Notes: generated by a model not told the origin, from the sequence alone. Positions 42,048 to 52,939 are shown, counted from the stretch's first letter. The stretch: DNA of 64,000 nucleotides from Nansenia antarctica (GCA_963989245.1 OZ022346.1:579701-643700), one strand, 5' to 3'. A program made the numbers and translations.

Positions 42048-42536
42048 TGTACTGTAGCCGACTTTGTCGCTAAAACTGGCGACTTTCCAGACCCCGCCCC
42101 ATAGGGGAGCTCTGCTCCTATTGGCTTACCCAATGACTGAATTTTTCGATGCCTGCGGGGGCTATAAAAGGGACGTCCTTCCCTCAGTCTCGCTCAGCCC
42201 GTCAGTGACGGTGCAGTGTGTGTGTGTTAGCCCGTCAGTGACGGTGCAGTTTGTACAGCTGTTCCTTTGTGTCGACCTCCCTCTGTGCCTAGAGACTCTT
42301 ACACAGCCATATTGGATTTATATATTTTATTTTATTTTGTATCTAAAGAGGTAAACCTTGATCACTTTTGAACCGTACATGATAGAACCATGGGGTTTGG
42401 ACCATTGTTTTTCTCATGAAATTCTCTGTGAGATGGACATATTTATTTTAATTTGTCGCTGGTCGCTTTTGACTAATTAAAGAGGGTCTGGAACGTCACC
42501 AGATATAGCGACAAAGTTGCCAAGTTGGGAATAGGG
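42048..42536. mobile_element. TIR-like element enclosing an LTR-type promoter
   Basis: ACTTTGTCGCTAAAACTGGC near 42062 is matched in inverse by CAGATATAGCGACAAAGTTG near 42502, followed on both sides by CCAGACCC and its inverse, forming imperfect TIRs of about 40 bp. Between them lies the promoter/LTR-like piece at 42100-42304. The right flank runs into GGGAATAGGGCTGGGCAAAC, itself the terminus type of another fish DNA element. Confidence 0.45.
42100..42304 (+). promoter_or_regulatory. LTR-type core promoter with two palindromic repeats
   Basis: CTCCTATTGGCTTACC (CCAAT box on the other strand) is followed after about 40 bp by GGCTATAAAAGGG (TATA) at about 42160, then CAGTCTCGCTCAGCCCG at a normal initiator distance. 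Two CCGTCAGTGACGG repeats and GTGTCGACCTCCCTCTGTGC follow, up to ACTCTTACACA. The part after the TATA is the short form of the amplified segment at 32228-32990. Confidence 0.55.
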
Positions 42537-42666
42537 CTGGGCAAACGCTAAAAAAATATTTTCCGATAATCACAAGAATTAACGATCAATTATCGATTAA
42601 TTGATAAGCTTTTTTTTCATTAAAACAACAGTGTAGGGTTAAAATGTGTGGATTGAAGCACAGTTA

Positions 42667-42803
42667 CTAACGTAAACGTTAGACACTGGCAGTATATCAC
42701 ATTGTCCTCCTGATTAGCGTAAAATCTAGTCACTAGGTGCCTGTAGTTAGTTACTGGAAGTATATCACATTGTCCTCCTGATTAGCGTAAAATCTAGTCA
42801 CTA
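42667..42803 (+). repeat. ~60-bp direct duplication
   Basis: GTATATCACATTGTCCTCCT plus GATTAGCGTAAAATCTAGTC is present twice, separated by about 25 bp. Nothing else recognisable in 42540-43440. Confidence 0.85.
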
Positions 42804-43440
42804 GCGTAAAAGTTCACCAACTGTGGGACAGTGAGTGGAAGAAGTCCCTTTCACAGTTTACACTGCTGGCTGGGACCGTCAGGGCAATGACAGAAGGGTT
42901 TCATCAGAAATGTTGTCAATTCTGTTGGCAGCGGTCTCATTTTCATCTTCTTGAAGGTTTGTGCCTGTTCCTTCTTCAAGGCCTATGACAACGCAATATA
43001 TGATGTTTTGACATACAAGCGGTTGCCCTTGTTCCAAACTTATCTTACGTTAGTTAATACTGTGTCGGGAGGCAGGCTCACCTCAGGTCAAAGGCCAGGG
43101 AGAAAATATGTGTTTTAGCTAGTTTTTAAAAAGCCTCGATGCTCTCTATTAAGTATTACCGGTACTTACTTTACTTTTTTATTTATTTATTTTTTTACTT
43201 TATTCTATTATTGTTGATTTTTTATCTTGCTGCAATGCCAATGTTTAAGACCAGGTGAGAGACCAGGTGAGACCAGGTGAGAGACCTCACAATTATAGCG
43301 TTTTAGTCTTTCTTAATCAGCTGCTCCTGAATGCCTTCAGTAGGCCTACATTACATTATATTACCGCATTGTAACAACATCGACTTTTATTTCAACTGTC
43401 TGGTCGTCATGTATTACATTTAGTGTATATGTCTTTTTTT

Positions 43441-43530
43441 CTACAAAACAAAACTGAACACGTTCATACATTCCAGATATTTGTATTAAGAGACAACGTG
43501 ATTTCTAAGAAGCTGTTTAACATGCAGTGT
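43441..43530 (+). repeat. 90-bp segment duplicated at 44071-44160
   Basis: CTACAAAACAAAACTGAACA through TGTTTAACATGCAGTG is identical in both places. The downstream sequences differ (TTGATTGAG here, TAATAATAAAC there), so it is a dispersed duplication lying next to the exon-like pieces at 44 kb. Confidence 0.9.
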
Positions 43531-43994
43531 TGATTGAGAGATCTTGATCTTTACACATATAAAGAATGGCCCACAGGACACACAATTCTCTATATTTGCT
43601 TGATACGTACTGTATTTAAGAATGCAATGACACTGGTAATTCAGTTAATATTTATTTATTTAATGTTTCAAAACACAATCCTTCAACTCAGAACTAACTG
43701 CACTTTATTTAAAACTTTTTTTCTTTTTAAATTGCTAGACTGCAAAATAACAGCATCCGCACACTCAAACACTGTGCAAAAATAGATATTTTTTTTTTTT
43801 TAATTCTCTAAAACAAAAGGGTCATAAGTGCAACTTCGCTGCAACATTTCTGTCTGACAATGTGGCTTGTACTACATAAAAGAAAAGCAAACCCTAACCT
43901 TCACCATGATAGTGAAAACAGGGAGACAGCCAAAATGACAGCTGCAGTAAATGCATTAGCGTAACAAACGAAAGGAAAACAAGTTCACTCCAAA

Positions 43995-44072
43995 GTGCTC
44001 TTCAGGTAGCTGCTGCCCTCTCACAGGTAGTAGAGGAAGTCATCCAGGTTCATGTTGGGCTCTCTGTGGATC
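43995..44072 (-). pseudogene. exon-like fragment ending in a stop codon
   Basis: The minus strand reads IHREPNMNLDDFLYYL and a stop. It looks like a protein C-terminus encoded in a last exon (preceded on that strand by TTTTGTAG, a possible acceptor). The parent gene is not recognised. It lies next to the Lys/Ser-rich exon-like pieces and may belong to the same gene. Confidence 0.35.
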
Positions 44073-44094
44073 TACAAAACAAAACTGAACACGT

Positions 44095-44320
44095 TCATAC
44101 ATTCCAGATATTTGTATTAAGAGACAACGTGATTTCTAAGAAGCTGTTTAACATGCAGTGTAATAATAAACTAGATGTTTCTGGCTCATCATCATCACCA
44201 CCACCACCACCATCAACCTCATCTTCTCCACTGTGCTCTTTTCCTTTTGTTGAAGCTTCTTTTGTCCTCTTCTTCTTTTTCGGTTCCTCACCATATGTGT
44301 GAGGATAGGAGTATGCCATA
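44095..44320 (-). pseudogene. exon-like Lys-rich then acidic segment
   Basis: Minus-strand frame: MAYSYPHTYGEEPKKKKRTK, EASTKGKEHSGEDEVDGGGG, GDDDEPETSSLLLHC. A KKKKRTK basic cluster followed by an acidic run suggests a nuclear protein. It contains a GGT/GAT trinucleotide run. A stop at HTY-distance upstream and lack of clear splice sites leave its status open. Confidence 0.35.
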
Positions 44321-44408
44321 TGCCTACATCCCCTCTAAAGTGGATCTTGGCTCGTCAGCTGGCTCCACAGATTTGCTCATTACAGGTCTGATTGTTATAA
44401 CTCTTCTA

Positions 44409-45245
44409 TTATAACAATAATTGAGAGGTGGAGGCTTTCTCACCATCGTGTTCAGAGTCAGAGGAGTCAGAGCCTTCCTGCTTATTATTAGAGGCCTTCT
44501 TAGCTTTGGTGGAGGCTTTCTCACCATCGTGTTCAGAGTCAGAGGAGTCAGAGCCTTCCTGCTTATTATTAGAGGCCTTCTTAGCTTTGGTGGAGGCTTT
44601 CTCACCATCGTGTTCAGAGTCAGAGCCTTCCTGCTTCTTATTAGAGGCCTTCTTAGCTTTGGTGGAGGCTTTCTCACCATCGTGTTCAGAGTCAGAGGAG
44701 TCAGAGCCTTCCTGCTTATTATTAGAGGCCTTCTTAGCTTTGGTGGAGGCTTTCTCACCATCGTGTTCAGAGTCAGAGCCTTCCTGCTTCTTATTAGAGG
44801 CCTTCTTAGCTTTGGTGGAGGCTTTCTCACCATCGTGTTCAGAGTCAGAGGAGTCAGAGCCTTCCTGCTTATTATTAGAGGCCTTCTTAGCTTTGGTGGA
44901 GGCTTTCTCACCATCGTGTTCAGAGTCGGAGGACTCAGAGCCTTCCTGCTTATTATTAGAGGCCTTCTTAGCTTTGGTGGAGGCTTTCTCACCATCGTGT
45001 TCAGAGTCGGAGGACTCAGAGCCTTTCTGCTTCTCATCAGATGCCTTCTTGGCTGCGGTGGTTTTCTTACCATCACGTTCAGAGTCAGAGGAGTTGGTCT
45101 TCAGTTTGCGTTTGGCTGACTTCTTCTCCCTCTCCTGTGATTTGGTTGATGTCTTGTTGAGCTTGAACAGGCACTTCTTCACCCTCCTGCCTGAGCCGTC
45201 TGCATTACCGTCCTGTTCTCCCTCTGAGCTGTGCTATCGACAGGC
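44409..45245 (-). pseudogene. Lys/Ser-rich repeat-coding exon-like frame
   Basis: From a possible splice acceptor (CTGTCGATAG at about 45230) the minus-strand frame reads HSSEGEQDGNADGSGRRVKK, CLFKLNKTSTKSQEREKKSA, KRKLKTNSSDSERDGKK, then eight or nine copies of a 25- to 28-residue unit EHDGEKASTKAKKASNNKQE plus GSESSDS. DNA units are 84 or 75 bp and very similar. Acidic SSDSE clusters alternating with KAKKAS clusters are typical of disordered chromatin or nucleolar proteins (NOLC1/TCOF1 style), but no specific parent was recognised. The frame ends SQLLL with a stop. Confidence 0.5.
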
Positions 45246-45559
45246 AGAACACTGACGTGAGGGATTAGACAGGGGAGAGAGGGAGACAGAGAGAGAGTGG
45301 AGGAGTAAGGGGGTAGTAAGCCTGTCTAGACAAGCTGTGAAAACTCATGAACCTGAACACACAGTGACACTTTACTGTCCAAACACACAGAATACCAGGG
45401 CATTCAATATTCCTTGGTAATTGGGTTATAAATCCGCACGCATGAACACACGCACGACAGGTTGCAGGGTTCATACCAAACCATGGGTTATTTAATGTGT
45501 TGATTTAGCTATATGGCTTACAAAAAGATACTGCAATGAGTATGAACTAGAGCAATGTT

Positions 45560-46093
45560 GCATACCGGTGCATAATGCTGCATGTTCTGTAACGCCTTCT
45601 CTGCCGCTGCCTGTCGAGCCATCGGCAGGCGTCGGGGTCTCATCCTGATGGGTGGAGCATCCCTCGTATCGATGCTGTGTTGGGCTAGGTGGGTCTGTCC
45701 CACGTCCCACGTGGCACGTCCCACGTCCGCGATCTCTCACGTTCTCCCTTCTTCCTCGTGGTCCCCTGGCTGTGAACCTGACTGATCAGGGGGACACTGT
45801 TGGGTCTCCTCACTGGGTTCCCAGAAGCCTCTGCTTCCACTGACGCCCCCGAGGAGGCGGTCCTGGAGGTCAAGAGGTCACATCGCAGATGGCCAATCAG
45901 CTGCTGCTGCTCTACCAGCGCCTCGCTCTGGATGCGTCTGTGCCGGAGGTGTGCCTCTCTCTCCTGGAGGAGTCTCCGCACCTCCCTCTGCGCCTCCTTT
46001 TTTTTTCGCAACCAGGCTGGCTCTGTGTTTGATGCAATGCTGTCAGCTAGCTGCATATGCAACTCTGACTCGGCCTTTATCAGGTCCTTGTAG
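45560..46093 (-). pseudogene. exon-like coiled-coil coding fragment
   Basis: The minus-strand frame reads DLIKAESELHMQLADSIASN, EPAWLRKKKEAQREVRRLLQ, EREAHLRHRRIQSEALVEQQ and QLIGHLRCDLLTSRTASSG, a strongly helical, Arg/Glu-rich segment like a centrosomal or trichoplein-type coiled coil. After a frame change, IRMRPRRLPMARQAAAEKAL plus QNMQHYAP ends at CCG|GTATGC, a possible donor. The parent gene is not recognised. The upstream part (46011-46125) is repeated at 63593-63706. Confidence 0.45.
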
Positions 46094-46160
46094 TGCCGAG
46101 AGACGGGAGTCGGAGGCGGCGTATCAAATGTATATTTATATAAATTTTATTATTAATCAT

Positions 46161-46438
46161 TTCCTGGGTCTTGGGGCTGGAGGTGCGTGATTTCTCTGCT
46201 GCCCCTCCTCCTCCTCCTCCTCCTCTTCCTCCTCCTCCTCCTCCCTCTCTGTGGACATCACTGGTGGAGCTCTTTTCTTTGCTCTTCTCCGCTACCTTCT
46301 CGTCAGGTGGTGTTTGGGCACTCTTCTTTATCTTCATCCCTGCAGGAAGTTGTTTACCTCTCCATGTCTCCTTCCCTTTTTCCTCCTCCTCCTCTTCTCC
46401 TCCTTCTTCTCCTTCTTCTTCTTCTTCATTCTCATCCT
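46161..46438 (-). repeat. low-complexity exon-like segment, duplicated at 62106-62383
   Basis: Contains a (CTC)n tract. The minus strand reads MKIKKSAQTPPDEKVAEKSK plus EKSSTSDVHRE and then either Glu or Gly runs depending on frame; upstream on that strand (CTT)n encodes Lys/Arg or Glu runs. It joins the HP1-like piece at GAGGCTAACAG. The whole block 46161-47401 is copied at 62106-63346. Confidence 0.7.
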
Positions 46439-46457
46439 GTTAGCCTCAGACTCTGGC

Positions 46458-46544
46458 AGGGCAGTGAAGGTTTTCCTCAGACTCCCATGTGTTATCCGTA
46501 TCTGTAAATCCTTTCCATTTGAGAAAGAATTCAACCTTCCCGTT
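46458..46544 (-). pseudogene. HP1/CBX-type chromodomain fragment
   Basis: The minus-strand frame reads VNGKVEFFLKWKGFTDTDNT then WESEENLHCP and soon stops. This is the core of an HP1-family chromodomain (closest by eye to CBX3/HP1-gamma). It has the second aromatic-cage Trp of LKWKGF and the NTWEPEENLDCP segment, with Pro to Ser and Asp to His changes. The first strand with the cage Tyr (EYVVEKVLDRR) is missing; instead METPKLPIE ending at a GTAAGA donor-like site precedes it. Copies: 48181-48267, 49663-49749, 51145-51231, 62403-62489 and a cut one at 52627-52691. Not able to bind methyl-lysine as it stands. Confidence 0.8.
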
Positions 46545-47155
46545 GACAAGAATAGAAGTCTTCCATGTCTGGATAATAACGGTTCTTACCTCGATAGGTA
46601 ACTTAGGCGTTTCCATGGTTATTTCACTCCCATCCCAGTCACAGCCTTGTTGCATGTCAAGGTGGAGTTTGGTCTTTCATTGTATTGATCACAATGTTTG
46701 ATTGATATTCAATCAGTACCTTCAAACTCGATTGGATCTACTTAACTTAGTCTTAACTGTCATAGAGAGAGACTAGTAAGGTTTAATACAGGAGAGAGAC
46801 TAGCAGGGTTTAATACAGGAGAGAGACTAGTCTACGTAGCTAGCCTAGCCGTGATGCAGCACTAGACAGACACACACAGCACAGCCTGCTGAAGTGAGCT
46901 CGATAAGCCATAGGGCTAGGATAGGATAGGATAAGCAACAGGGCTAGGATAGACAGACACACACAGCACAGCCTGCTGAAGGATAGCAGCTGGACAACTA
47001 CGTTTCAGGTGGTTTGCAGAAATAAGCTGAGAGCTGAAGATCTAAATGATGCTTGAAGACATAGGCATGGGTACTGTGCTCCCTTAACAACACATTCTCC
47101 ATTCAGCCATAACAAACTTCAATGTGTATCACTTAACGCTGACATCTCGATCGAT

Positions 47156-47171
47156 ACACTATCGATAGTGT
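47156..47171. promoter_or_regulatory. perfect 16-bp palindrome in each array unit
   Basis: ACACTATCGATAGTGT is an exact palindrome, embedded in GATCGATACACTATCGATAG. It is present at the same place in units 1-4 and in the copy near 63102. It could bind a dimeric factor or be neutral. Confidence 0.4.
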
Positions 47172-47702
47172 CAGTTGGTTTAAACAATACAGACTTCCGT
47201 GTCTCACTCTCACACCCTGTACTCTAAAATACTATTGAAACGTTGCTTAATTCCTAAAAGTCTGAGGGAAGAAAGTTGAGAATCCATTTATCCATCTATC
47301 TACCGACACGGATGCCATGGGCGTTGGCGACTCCCACGGTCCCTGGTATTCCGGAAGGGCCGCAGCTGCCTCCTCCCAGTATTGTGGATGGTCATAGAAT
47401 ATCACAATGTTTTGGGAGACGTCTGTAATTAGTCGCTACTTGGTTTTCAGGTCAAAAAAGTGTGGTGTGGGAACTTGAGATTAGAAGACCAGTGATGATA
47501 GTGGGGGATTCGAATCTCAATAGAATCCCCCCTTTCAACTATCCACTGGTACAAATTGACAGTTTCCCGGGGACCAACATTTTCCTTTTTTTTTCTTCAT
47601 ACTCTTATTATATTAGCAATAACCCTAACCCTTAACATCCCCACTCTATTAGACAAAAAAACGCTGTAATTAGTCGCTACTTGGTTTTCAGGTCAAAAAA
47701 GT

Positions 47703-47830
47703 GTGGTGTGGGAACTTGAGATTAGAAGACCAGTGATGATAGTGGGGGATTCGAATCTCAATAGAATCCCCCCTTTCAACTATCCACTGGTACAAATTGA
47801 CAGTTTCCCGGGGGCCAACATTTTCCTTTT
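47703..47830 (+). pseudogene. SGNH/GDSL-like fragment
   Basis: The plus-strand frame reads IRRPVMIVGDSNLNRIPPFN then YPLVQIDSFPGANIF. The GDSNL motif with a downstream IDSFPGA resembles the SGNH/esterase-like domain found in ORF1 or accessory proteins of fish retroelements. Only the first block (with the would-be catalytic Ser) is present. Copies begin at 49185, 50667 and 52149, and an extra one at 47462 in unit 1. Confidence 0.4.
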
Positions 47831-47875
47831 TTTTTCTTCAATCATCGGATCACCCATCTTCAGTGGCTCCCTTCC

Positions 47876-48085
47876 TTCTGGTACTCAGAGACAGAATGGC
47901 CATGAATGGTCAGGATGGGGGGGCTGGTGGGGGAGCCGGGGAGGCGGTCGGAGGGGGGGCTGGTGGGGGGGCTGCGGAGGTCCGGGTGAATGGCAGCGTT
48001 GTCGATGTACTCGTCCTCAAGGGGCTCCTTGAGACCCTGTAAATGCCTCAGCTGCTCAGCTCCCCTCCTCTTCCTCTCCTGATCC
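47876..48085 (-). pseudogene. unrecognised Pro/Ser-rich coding-like fragment
   Basis: The minus-strand frame reads RDEDQERKRRGAEQLRHLQG, LKEPLEDEYIDNAAIHPDLR, SPPTSPPSDRLPGSPTSPP and ILTIHGHSVSEYQKEGSH with a stop. Protein-like composition and the SPPTSPP phospho-site-like repeats suggest the C-terminal exon of a real protein, fused directly after the ING piece in another frame. Copies in every array unit (49358-49567, 50840-51049, 52322-52531). Parent not recognised. Confidence 0.4.
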
Positions 48086-48086
48086 T

Positions 48087-48155
48087 CATCTCTCCGTACG
48101 ACACCTGGTTGCAGATGCAGTAGCGGGGCTCGTTGGGGTCGTAGGTCCAGTCCAC
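48087..48155 (-). pseudogene. ING-type PHD finger fragment
   Basis: The minus-strand frame reads VDWTYDPNEPRYCICNQVSY then GEM, the first zinc-binding knuckle of the ING family PHD finger (the WTYDPNEPRYC form is ING3-like). It contains the CxC pair and the region that in ING proteins contacts H3K4me3. The remaining cysteines and histidine are absent because the sequence switches after GEM to another fragment. The break points look like exon borders. Identical copies at 49569-49637, 51051-51119 and 52533-52601. In the copies at 46.4 and 62.4 kb a different Lys/Glu-rich piece is joined at the same GAGGCTAACAG point. Confidence 0.75.
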
Positions 48156-51100
48156 CTGGCTGTTAGCCTCAGACTCTGGCAGGGCAGTGAAGGTTTTCCT
48201 CAGACTCCCATGTGTTATCCGTATCTGTAAATCCTTTCCATTTGAGAAAGAATTCAACCTTCCCGTTGACAAGAATAGAAGTCTTCCATGTCTGGATAAT
48301 AACGGTTCTTACCTCGATAGGTAACTTAGGCGTTTCCATGGTTATTTCACTCCCATCCCAGTCACAGCCTTGTTGCATGTCAAGGTGGAGTTTGGTCTTT
48401 CATTGTATTGATCACAATGTTTGATTGATATTCAATCAGTACCTTCAAACTCGATTGGATCTACTTAACTTAGTCTTAACTGTCATAGAGAGAGACTAGT
48501 AAGGTTTAATACAGGAGAGAGACTAGCAGGGTTTAATACAGGAGAGAGACTAGTCTACGTAGCTAGCCTAGCCGTGATGCAGCACTAGACAGACACACAC
48601 AGCACAGCCTGCTGAAGTGAGCTCGATAAGCCATAGGGCTAGGATAGGATAGGATAAGCAACAGGGCTAGGATAGACAGACACACACAGCACAGCCTGCT
48701 GAAGGATAGCAGCTGGACAACTACGTTTCAGGTGGTTTGCAGAAATAAGCTGAGAGCTGAAGATCTAAATGATGCTTGAAGACATAGGCATGGGTACTGT
48801 GCTCCCTTAACAACACATTCTCCATTCAGCCATAACAAACTTCAATGTGTATCACTTAACGCTGACATCTCGATCGATACACTATCGATAGTGTCAGTTG
48901 GTTTAAACAATACAGACTTCCGTGTCTCACTCTCACACCCTGTACTCTAAAATACTATTGAAACGTTGCTTAATTCCTAAAAGTCTGAGGGAAGAAAGTT
49001 GAGAATCCATTTATCCATCTATCTACCGACACGGATGCCATGGGCGTTGGCGACTCCCACGGTCCCTGGTATTCCGGAAGGGCCGCAGCTGCCTCCTCCC
49101 AGTATTGTGGATGGTCATAGAATATCACAATGTTTTGGGAGACGTCTGTAATTAGTCGCTACTTGGTTTTCAGGTCAAAAAAGTGTGGTGTGGGAACTTG
49201 AGATTAGAAGACCAGTGATGATAGTGGGGGATTCGAATCTCAATAGAATCCCCCCTTTCAACTATCCACTGGTACAAATTGACAGTTTCCCGGGGGCCAA
49301 CATTTTCCTTTTTTTTTCTTCAATCATCGGATCACCCATCTTCAGTGGCTCCCTTCCTTCTGGTACTCAGAGACAGAATGGCCATGAATGGTCAGGATGG
49401 GGGGGCTGGTGGGGGAGCCGGGGAGGCGGTCGGAGGGGGGGCTGGTGGGGGGGCTGCGGAGGTCCGGGTGAATGGCAGCGTTGTCGATGTACTCGTCCTC
49501 AAGGGGCTCCTTGAGACCCTGTAAATGCCTCAGCTGCTCAGCTCCCCTCCTCTTCCTCTCCTGATCCTCATCTCTCCGTACGACACCTGGTTGCAGATGC
49601 AGTAGCGGGGCTCGTTGGGGTCGTAGGTCCAGTCCACCTGGCTGTTAGCCTCAGACTCTGGCAGGGCAGTGAAGGTTTTCCTCAGACTCCCATGTGTTAT
49701 CCGTATCTGTAAATCCTTTCCATTTGAGAAAGAATTCAGCCTTCCCGTTGACAAGAATAGAAGTCTTCCATGTCTGGATAATAACGGTTCTTACCTCGAT
49801 AGGTAACTTAGGCGTTTCCATGGTTATTTCACTCCCATCCCAGTCACAGCCTTGTTGCATGTCAAGGTGGAGTTTGGTCTTTCATTGTATTGATCACAAT
49901 GTTTGATTGATATTCAATCAGTACCTTCAAACTCGATTGGATCTACTTAACTTAGTCTTAACTGTCATAGAGAGAGACTAGTAAGGTTTAATACAGGAGA
50001 GAGACTAGCAGGGTTTAATACAGGAGAGAGACTAGTCTACGTAGCTAGCCTAGCCGTGATGCAGCACTAGACAGACACACACAGCACAGCCTGCTGAAGT
50101 GAGCTCGATAAGCCATAGGGCTAGGATAGGATAGGATAAGCAACAGGGCTAGGATAGACAGACACACACAGCACAGCCTGCTGAAGGATAGCAGCTGGAC
50201 AACTACGTTTCAGGTGGTTTGCAGAAATAAGCTGAGAGCTGAAGATCTAAATGATGCTTGAAGACATAGGCATGGGTACTGTGCTCCCTTAACAACACAT
50301 TCTCCATTCAGCCATAACAAACTTCAATGTGTATCACTTAACGCTGACATCTCGATCGATACACTATCGATAGTGTCAGTTGGTTTAAACAATACAGACT
50401 TCCGTGTCTCACTCTCACACCCTGTACTCTAAAATACTATTGAAACGTTGCTTAATTCCTAAAAGTCTGAGGGAAGAAAGTTGAGAATCCATTTATCCAT
50501 CTATCTACCGACACGGATGCCATGGGCGTTGGCGACTCCCACGGTCCCTGGTATTCCGGAAGGGCCGCAGCTGCCTCCTCCCAGTATTGTGGATGGTCAT
50601 AGAATATCACAATGTTTTGGGAGACGTCTGTAATTAGTCGCTACTTGGTTTTCAGGTCAAAAAAGTGTGGTGTGGGAACTTGAGATTAGAAGACCAGTGA
50701 TGATAGTGGGGGATTCGAATCTCAATAGAATCCCCCCTTTCAACTATCCACTGGTACAAATTGACAGTTTCCCGGGGGCCAACATTTTCCTTTTTTTTTC
50801 TTCAATCATCGGATCACCCATCTTCAGTGGCTCCCTTCCTTCTGGTACTCAGAGACAGAATGGCCATGAATGGTCAGGATGGGGGGGCTGGTGGGGGAGC
50901 CGGGGAGGCGGTCGGAGGGGGGGCTGGTGGGGGGGCTGCGGAGGTCCGGGTGAATGGCAGCGTTGTCGATGTACTCGTCCTCAAGGGGCTCCTTGAGACC
51001 CTGTAAATGCCTCAGCTGCTCAGCTCCCCTCCTCTTCCTCTCCTGATCCTCATCTCTCCGTACGACACCTGGTTGCAGATGCAGTAGCGGGGCTCGTTGG

Positions 51101-52829
51101 GGTCGTAGGTCCAGTCCACCTGGCTGTTAGCCTCAGACTCTGGCAGGGCAGTGAAGGTTTTCCTCAGACTCCCATGTGTTATCCGTATCTGTAAATCCTT
51201 TCCATTTGAGAAAGAATTCAACCTTCCCGTTGACAAGAATAGAAGTCTTCCATGTCTGGATAATAACGGTTCTTACCTCGATAGGTAACTTAGGCGTTTC
51301 CATGGTTATTTCACTCCCATCCCAGTCACAGCCTTGTTGCATGTCAAGGTGGAGTTTGGTCTTTCATTGTATTGATCACAATGTTTGATTGATATTCAAT
51401 CAGTACCTTCAAACTCGATTGGATCTACTTAACTTAGTCTTAACTGTCATAGAGAGAGACTAGTAAGGTTTAATACAGGAGAGAGACTAGCAGGGTTTAA
51501 TACAGGAGAGAGACTAGTCTACGTAGCTAGCCTAGCCGTGATGCAGCACTAGACAGACACACACAGCACAGCCTGCTGAAGTGAGCTCGATAAGCCATAG
51601 GGCTAGGATAGGATAGGATAAGCAACAGGGCTAGGATAGACAGACACACACAGCACAGCCTGCTGAAGGATAGCAGCTGGACAACTACGTTTCAGGTGGT
51701 TTGCAGAAATAAGCTGAGAGCTGAAGATCTAAATGATGCTTGAAGACATAGGCATGGGTACTGTGCTCCCTTAACAACACATTCTCCATTCAGCCATAAC
51801 AAACTTCAATGTGTATCACTTAACGCTGACATCTCGATCGATACACTATCGATAGTGTCAGTTGGTTTAAACAATACAGACTTCCGTGTCTCACTCTCAC
51901 ACCCTGTACTCTAAAATACTATTGAAACGTTGCTTAATTCCTAAAAGTCTGAGGGAAGAAAGTTGAGAATCCATTTATCCATCTATCTACCGACACGGAT
52001 GCCATGGGCGTTGGCGACTCCCACGGTCCCTGGTATTCCGGAAGGGCCGCAGCTGCCTCCTCCCAGTATTGTGGATGGTCATAGAATATCACAATGTTTT
52101 GGGAGACGTCTGTAATTAGTCGCTACTTGGTTTTCAGGTCAAAAAAGTGTGGTGTGGGAACTTGAGATTAGAAGACCAGTGATGATAGTGGGGGATTCGA
52201 ATCTCAATAGAATCCCCCCTTTCAACTATCCACTGGTACAAATTGACAGTTTCCCGGGGGCCAACATTTTCCTTTTTTTTTCTTCAATCATCGGATCACC
52301 CATCTTCAGTGGCTCCCTTCCTTCTGGTACTCAGAGACAGAATGGCCATGAATGGTCAGGATGGGGGGGCTGGTGGGGGAGCCGGGGAGGCGGTCGGAGG
52401 GGGGGCTGGTGGGGGGGCTGCGGAGGTCCGGGTGAATGGCAGCGTTGTCGATGTACTCGTCCTCAAGGGGCTCCTTGAGACCCTGTAAATGCCTCAGCTG
52501 CTCAGCTCCCCTCCTCTTCCTCTCCTGATCCTCATCTCTCCGTACGACACCTGGTTGCAGATGCAGTAGCGGGGCTCGTTGGGGTCGTAGGTCCAGTCCA
52601 CCTGGCTGTTAGCCTCAGACTCTGGCAGGGCAGTGAAGGTTTTCCTCAGACTCCCATGTGTTATCCGTATCTGTAAATCCTTTCCATTTGAGAAAGAATT
52701 CAACCTTATTTTTATTTTGGGGATAGTATAGGAGTATAGTTATGGATCTGGGACCCCTTAACATCATTATTTGATTTTTTCAAATTATCATTTTATTTCC
52801 CCACTCTATTGGACAAAATCACGCTATAA

Positions 52830-52939
52830 TTAGTGAAGTAGTGAAGGCTGTGCGCTCATCCGACACCGACATAACCCCCGAAAAGTGCTTGGAAGCTCTG
52901 GAAAGTGCATTTGGACTGGCGGAATCTGGAGATGATTAA
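52830..52939 (+). pseudogene. PNMA/Ty3 gag-like fragment
   Basis: The frame reads SEVVKAVRSSDTDITPEKCL then EALESAFGLAESGDD and a stop. VKAVRxSDxDITPxxCLEAL with AFGxxESGDD is a recognisable piece of the capsid-like N-terminal lobe of PNMA/ZCC18-type gag-derived proteins. Only about 36 residues remain, directly behind the truncated last array unit. Confidence 0.6.

Larger units (their letters stand above)
46439..52691. repeat. tandem array of 1482-bp units built from gene fragments
   Basis: GTTAGCCTCAGACTCTGGCA marks unit starts at 46439, 48162, 49644, 51126 and 52608. Units 2-4 are exactly 1482 bp; unit 1 is 1723 bp because of an internal ~241-bp duplication around 47430-47690; unit 5 is cut after 84 bp. 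Differences between units are rare (for example one T to C inside the chromodomain piece near 49738). Each unit holds, on the minus strand, an HP1-type chromodomain piece, an ING-type PHD piece (units 1-4 at their right end) and a Pro/Ser-rich piece. On the plus strand it holds a GDSNL-containing piece. A 1.24-kb block covering part of it recurs at 62106-63346. Confidence 0.97.

Noticed and set aside
47703..48042. Gly/Trp-rich plus-strand frames in each array unit
   Set aside because: The Gly-rich part is the antisense of the SPPTSPP coding-like minus strand; only the GDSNL-containing front was kept, at low confidence.
46439..52691. Array as an assembly artefact
   Set aside because: Possible, but unit 1 has its own 241-bp duplication, one unit has a private substitution, and a separate copy lies at 62 kb, so at least part is real; long reads should confirm the number.
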